This document shows positions 42,679 through 45,616 of a stretch of 45,616 nucleotides of DNA, one piece after another. Under the pieces are notes generated by a model. The model searched no databases. It worked only from the letters and a program-made list of their open reading frames with translations, and was not told the origin of the DNA. Each line of letters starts with the position of its first letter. Positions within the stretch are counted from its first letter, which is position 1. Origin of the DNA: Actinomycetota bacterium (GTDB lineage: Bacteria; Actinomycetota; Thermoleophilia; Gaiellales; F1-60-MAGs149). Made by a program: the position numbers and the translations under genes. The stretch spans positions 1 through 45,616 of the forward strand of contig VFJZ01000026.1 of NCBI GenBank assembly GCA_009885805.1. Reading direction: 5' to 3'.

Positions 42679-43882
42679 CGCGCTCGACCGGGTACCCGTG
42701 GCTCGCGACGAGGGCGACCACCGCCTCGGCGTGCTCGGCGCCGCGCGTCTCGACGGTCAACTCCACGCCGGTGTCGGTGACGACGATGTCGTGACCCTCG
42801 CGGTGGTGGACGATGTCGACGATGTTGACGCGCTCGGTCGCGAGGATCTGGAGCAGCGTCAGCAGCGCGCCCGGCCGATCCGGGATGCGCGTCGAGAGGA
42901 CGAGGTAGCGACCGGACACGGTCAGGCCGCGACGAACGACGGCCTGGATCAGCGGCAGATCGATGTTGCCGCCGCTCAGGACGACGGCGACCGTCTGTCC
43001 CGCGACGTCGCCGACGTGACCGGCGAGGAGTGCGGCGGCGGCGGCCGCGCCGGCGCCCTCGACGAGCAGCTTGTGCCGCTCGAGGAGGAGGTTGATCGTC
43101 TGCACGATCTCCTCGTCGCCGATCGTCACGACGTCGTCGACGAGGTCGCGGACGAGCGGATAGGTTAGTGCGCCGGGCTCCTTCACGGCGATGCCGTCGG
43201 CGATGGTGTCGGCGCGCACCGCCGTTTCGAGCGCGCCGCCGGCGACGGAGCGCGCCATCGCGTCGCAGCCCGCCGCCTGGACGCCGACGATCCGCACGCC
43301 GGGCAGCCGCGCGCGCAGGGCGATCGCGACGCCGGCGAGCAGTCCGCCGCCACCGCACGGGACGAGGACGACATCCGCCCGGGGAACGTCGGCGGCGAGT
43401 TCGAGACCGAGCGTTCCCTGGCCCGCGATCACGAGCGGATCGTCGAACGCGGAGACGAACAGGGCGCCGTCGCGCTCCGCGGCGGCTCGGGCGGCGGCCT
43501 GCGCATCGTCGAACGTCGCGCCGGCGAATTCGACCGTTGCGCCGTACGCCCTGGTCGCCGCGACCTTCGCCAGCGAGGCGTCGACCGGCATGAAGATCGT
43601 CGCCGGCACGCCGGCGAGCTGCGCGGCGAGGGCAACGCCCTGGGCGTGGTTGCCGGCGCTCGCCGCGACGACGCCCCGGGCCCGCTCGTTCCCGTCGAGC
43701 GCGCGGATCCGGTTGTACGCGCCGCGAATCTTGAACGAGCCGGTCCGCTGGAGGTTCTCCGCCTTCAGCACGACGTCGGCGCCGACACGCGCCCCGAGAT
43801 GACGTGACGGGATCAACGGCGTACGCACCGCGACGTCGTAGACGACGCCCGCCGCGCGCTCGACGGCCGCGATGTCACTCAT
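42671..43882 (-). CDS. ilvA: Threonine ammonia-lyase with C-terminal ACT domain
   Basis: PLP enzyme converting threonine to 2-oxobutyrate. The 403 residues have the PLP Lys in 'GSFKIRGAYNRI' (around 51), 'SAGNHAQGVALAAQLAG', the phosphate loop 'VPCGGGGLLAGVAIAL', and 'VVLSGGNIDLPL'. The C-terminal ~80 residues ('TRIPDRPGALLTLLQIL', 'NIVDIVHHREGHD') form one ACT domain, as in the short threonine dehydratases. 2-oxobutyrate yields propionyl-CoA, which links the gene to MeaB and methylmalonyl-CoA metabolism. ATG 43882; overlaps meaB by 8 nt. Confidence 0.9.
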   Translation of the reverse strand: MSDIAAVERAAGVVYDVAVRTPLIPSRHLGARVGADVVLKAENLQRTGSFKIRGAYNRIRALDGNERARGVVAASAGNHAQGVALAAQLAGVPATIFMPVDASLAKVAATRAYGATVEFAGATFDDAQAAARAAAERDGALFVSAFDDPLVIAGQGTLGLELAADVPRADVVLVPCGGGGLLAGVAIALRARLPGVRIVGVQAAGCDAMARSVAGGALETAVRADTIADGIAVKEPGALTYPLVRDLVDDVVTIGDEEIVQTINLLLERHKLLVEGAGAAAAAALLAGHVGDVAGQTVAVVLSGGNIDLPLIQAVVRRGLTVSGRYLVLSTRIPDRPGALLTLLQILATERVNIVDIVHHREGHDIVVTDTGVELTVETRGAEHAEAVVALVASHGYPVERVR

Positions 43883-44852
43883 CGCCGGGCCGGCGCTCGA
43901 AGGCCGCGTCGTACAGCTCGGCGACCGCGGCGAGCGGGTCGGTCTCGTGCCGGCCGAGGCGCCCGACGAGCTCGGGGCCGCGCTCGGCGAGCGTCCGCTC
44001 GACGACGGTGGTGGCGCGTGCGATGGCCACCGTGCGCACCTCCCGCTCGAGGTTCGACCGGCGGCGCGCCGTGAGACCGTCCGGCCCGAGCCCGGCCCGA
44101 CGCTCGCCGATCGCCGCCCACAGGTCGTCGATGCCATCGCCGGCGCGGGCGTCGGTCTCGACGACGAGCGGCCGCTCGCCCGGCGGCGCGAGCGACAGCG
44201 CGTGCCGCAACGCGGAGCGCATCGCCTTCGCCTCGGGGTGGTCGCGCTTGTTGATGCAGAGGACGTCGGGAATCTCCATGACGCCGGCCTTCAGCGCCTG
44301 CACGGCATCGCCCGAGCCGGGCTGCAGCACGAGCACGACCACGTCGACCACGCTCGCGACCTCGATCTCCGACTGCCCGACGCCGACCGTCTCGACGAGG
44401 ATCACGTCGCGACCGGAAGCGTCGAGGACGTGCAGCGCGAGGAACGTCGCCTCGGCGAGACCGCCGAGGTGTCCACGGCTCCCCATCGAGCGGATGTAGA
44501 CGCCCGGATCGAGGAAGTGTTCGGCGAGACGGATGCGGTCGCCGAGCAGCGCGCCGTGCGTGAAGGGGCTCGACGGGTCGACCGTCAGGACGCCAACGGT
44601 GGTCTCCGACCGGCGCAGGTGCGTCACGAGCGAGGCCGCGAGCGTCGACTTCCCCACCCCCGGCGGCCCCGTCAGGCCGACACTCGCGGCCCGCCCCGTG
44701 TGCGGCCACAGGTCGCGGATGATCGGTGCGGCAGCGGGCGCGGCATCCTCGAGCAGGGAGATCGCGCGGGCGACGGCGCGGCGGTCACCTCGCAGGACGC
44801 CGGCGACGATCTCGTCGGGCGTACGCGGTCGGCGCTGCGCGGACGCGGTCAC
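43875..44852 (-). CDS. meaB: MeaB/ArgK-type GTPase, methylmalonyl-CoA mutase chaperone
   Basis: G3E-family P-loop GTPase that protects and reloads methylmalonyl-CoA mutase with AdoCbl. The 325 residues have Walker A 'GLTGPPGVGKSTLAASLV' (around 53), 'LTVDPSSPFTHGALLGDRIRL', 'FIRS'-like 'YIRSMGSRGHLGGLAEAT', 'DVILVETVGVGQSEIEVASVVD' and the guanine motif 'NKRD'. GTG 44852 chosen by family length; TACGCT (44861-44866) is 8 nt upstream. It overlaps ilvA by 8 nt. The B12-binding subunit at 14414 and the adenosyltransferase at 16208 belong to the same pathway. Confidence 0.92.
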   Translation of the reverse strand: MTASAQRRPRTPDEIVAGVLRGDRRAVARAISLLEDAAPAAAPIIRDLWPHTGRAASVGLTGPPGVGKSTLAASLVTHLRRSETTVGVLTVDPSSPFTHGALLGDRIRLAEHFLDPGVYIRSMGSRGHLGGLAEATFLALHVLDASGRDVILVETVGVGQSEIEVASVVDVVVLVLQPGSGDAVQALKAGVMEIPDVLCINKRDHPEAKAMRSALRHALSLAPPGERPLVVETDARAGDGIDDLWAAIGERRAGLGPDGLTARRRSNLEREVRTVAIARATTVVERTLAERGPELVGRLGRHETDPLAAVAELYDAAFERRPGDE

Positions 44853-44877
44853 GGGCGGAGAGCGTAGCCCGGGCGGC

Positions 44878-45616
44878 TCAGCGACGACGCAGCGCGCCGA
44901 AGGCGACGCCGCCGACCAGCACGAGGCCGCCGGCGCCGGCGGTGACGACCGAGCCGCCGAGTAGGCCGACACCCGTCAGCGCGAGCCCGCCGAGGCCGAT
45001 GCGGGGGCCGCGGAGGGTCTCGCCCAGGCCGCGGCGGGCACCGAGGACGGTGGCGACTCCGGCTCCGGCGAGGCCCGTCACGAGCGCGAGCCACGCCCGC
45101 CACGGCTCGATCAACGCAGTCGCGGCACCCCCGGGGATCGGCAGATGCGAGATCACCAGCGCCGCCATGATCGCCACGCCGATCGTGAGCGAGAAGAACA
45201 CCACGAGCGCCGCATGGACCACGACGCGAGTGCGCTCGGCGCTCTCGACCCCACGGACGATGCGCTCCCGGCGGAACTGCTCGAAGTGGGAGATCGGGAC
45301 CGGCTGTGCCAGTTCGTGCCACTCGGCGACGGGGGCCGGGCTCACCTCGGGGTCCCAGATCAGGGTCGGTACGGGCTCGGGCGCGGCCAGGGCGGCTCGC
45401 GCCGGGTCGGGCTCCCAGGTCTCGTCCACCTCGAGCTCGTCCGCCACATCGGGCTCGTACTGGTGGTACACGGGCTCGGGCTCGTACCGGTACAGGGGCT
45501 CGGGCTCGTACTCGGGCTCCGGTTCGTAGACGGGTTCCGGGTCGCGCTCGTACACGAGCTCCGGCTCCGGCTCGAACACGGGCTCCGGCTCCGGCTCGAA
45601 CACGGGCTCCGGCTCC
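44878..45616 (-). CDS. Membrane protein with Glu-Pro-rich repeats (N-terminus outside window)
   Basis: The frame is open to the window edge, so the start is not seen. At least 100 residues form an acidic Pro-rich segment built on (F/Y)EPEPEPV-like units ('EPEPVFEPEPELVYERDPEPV', etc.), then a linker 'HFEQFRRERIVRGVESAERT', and three or four membrane helices ('VVVHAALVVFFSLTIGVAIMAAL', 'AWLALVTGLAGAGVATVLG', 'GLALTGVGLLGGSVVTAGAGGLVLVGGVAFG'). The repeat is also seen in DNA as copies of GGCTCCGGCTC-type units. Probably an envelope protein; function unknown. It is upstream of meaB by 25 nt. Confidence 0.72.
   Translation of the reverse strand, partial: EPEPVFEPEPEPVFEPEPELVYERDPEPVYEPEPEYEPEPLYRYEPEPVYHQYEPDVADELEVDETWEPDPARAALAAPEPVPTLIWDPEVSPAPVAEWHELAQPVPISHFEQFRRERIVRGVESAERTRVVVHAALVVFFSLTIGVAIMAALVISHLPIPGGAATALIEPWRAWLALVTGLAGAGVATVLGARRGLGETLRGPRIGLGGLALTGVGLLGGSVVTAGAGGLVLVGGVAFGALRRR

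Overview
The window is very GC-rich, coding-dense bacterial DNA. Gene content suggests an actinomycetote, most likely of the Thermoleophilia (Solirubrobacterales/Gaiellales) type: DUF3052 and Rv2578c-family proteins, an ECF42 sigma factor with its DGPF partner, a FabL-type reductase, many GTG starts and many leaderless genes. That placement is inference from protein families, not from a marker gene.

Layout. 1-400: right end of an IS1380-type element. 407-7226: DUF72 protein and glutamate racemase, a DUF3052 protein, a glutamine amidotransferase, a minus-strand group (HAD phosphatase, dimethylargininase-like enzyme, two uncharacterised genes), then a plus-strand trio ending in fabL. 7250-11404: a frameshifted cupin gene, an MFS exporter, a radical SAM protein with a LexA box in its promoter, a dienoyl-CoA reductase-like SDR and an unknown gene. 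11457-13077: small protein, xseA, xseB. 13084-13630: palindromic repeats next to a decayed azlCD locus. 13641-16789: enoyl-CoA hydratase, free-standing B12-binding mutase subunit, two lipoproteins, a candidate small RNA and a cobalamin adenosyltransferase. 16861-19631: DGPF/YCII protein, ECF42 sigma factor, thiolase. 19656-26974: RDD membrane protein followed by a complete trpEGDCFBA operon preceded by a tryptophan-codon leader peptide and a strong terminator. 27072-33143: adenosine-deaminase-like enzyme, cupin dioxygenase, large membrane protein, beta-CASP nuclease, atypical SDR, uracil-DNA-glycosylase-like protein. 33154-37211: liuB-liuC-liuD (leucine/isovalerate breakdown). 37266 to end: two related small proteins, SanA/YdcF protein, rhomboid protease, a broken beta-sandwich gene, YbdK-type ligase, acyl-CoA dehydrogenase, threonine ammonia-lyase, MeaB, and a Glu-Pro-repeat membrane protein that runs off the window.

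How it fits together. Acyl-CoA and branched-chain amino acid breakdown recurs (thiolase, hydratases, acyl-CoA dehydrogenase, methylcrotonyl-CoA carboxylase), and the B12-dependent methylmalonyl-CoA route is represented by the cobalamin-binding subunit, MeaB and the PduO-type adenosyltransferase. No large mutase subunit is present.

The most striking pattern is regulatory. About 22 genes carry TANNNT exactly 6-8 nt before an ATG/GTG with no Shine-Dalgarno, as expected for leaderless mRNAs. Two divergent gene pairs share a symmetric ANNNTANNNT double -10 element. The trp leader also appears to begin directly at its start codon. I saw no defence system, CRISPR array, prophage, rRNA or tRNA gene.
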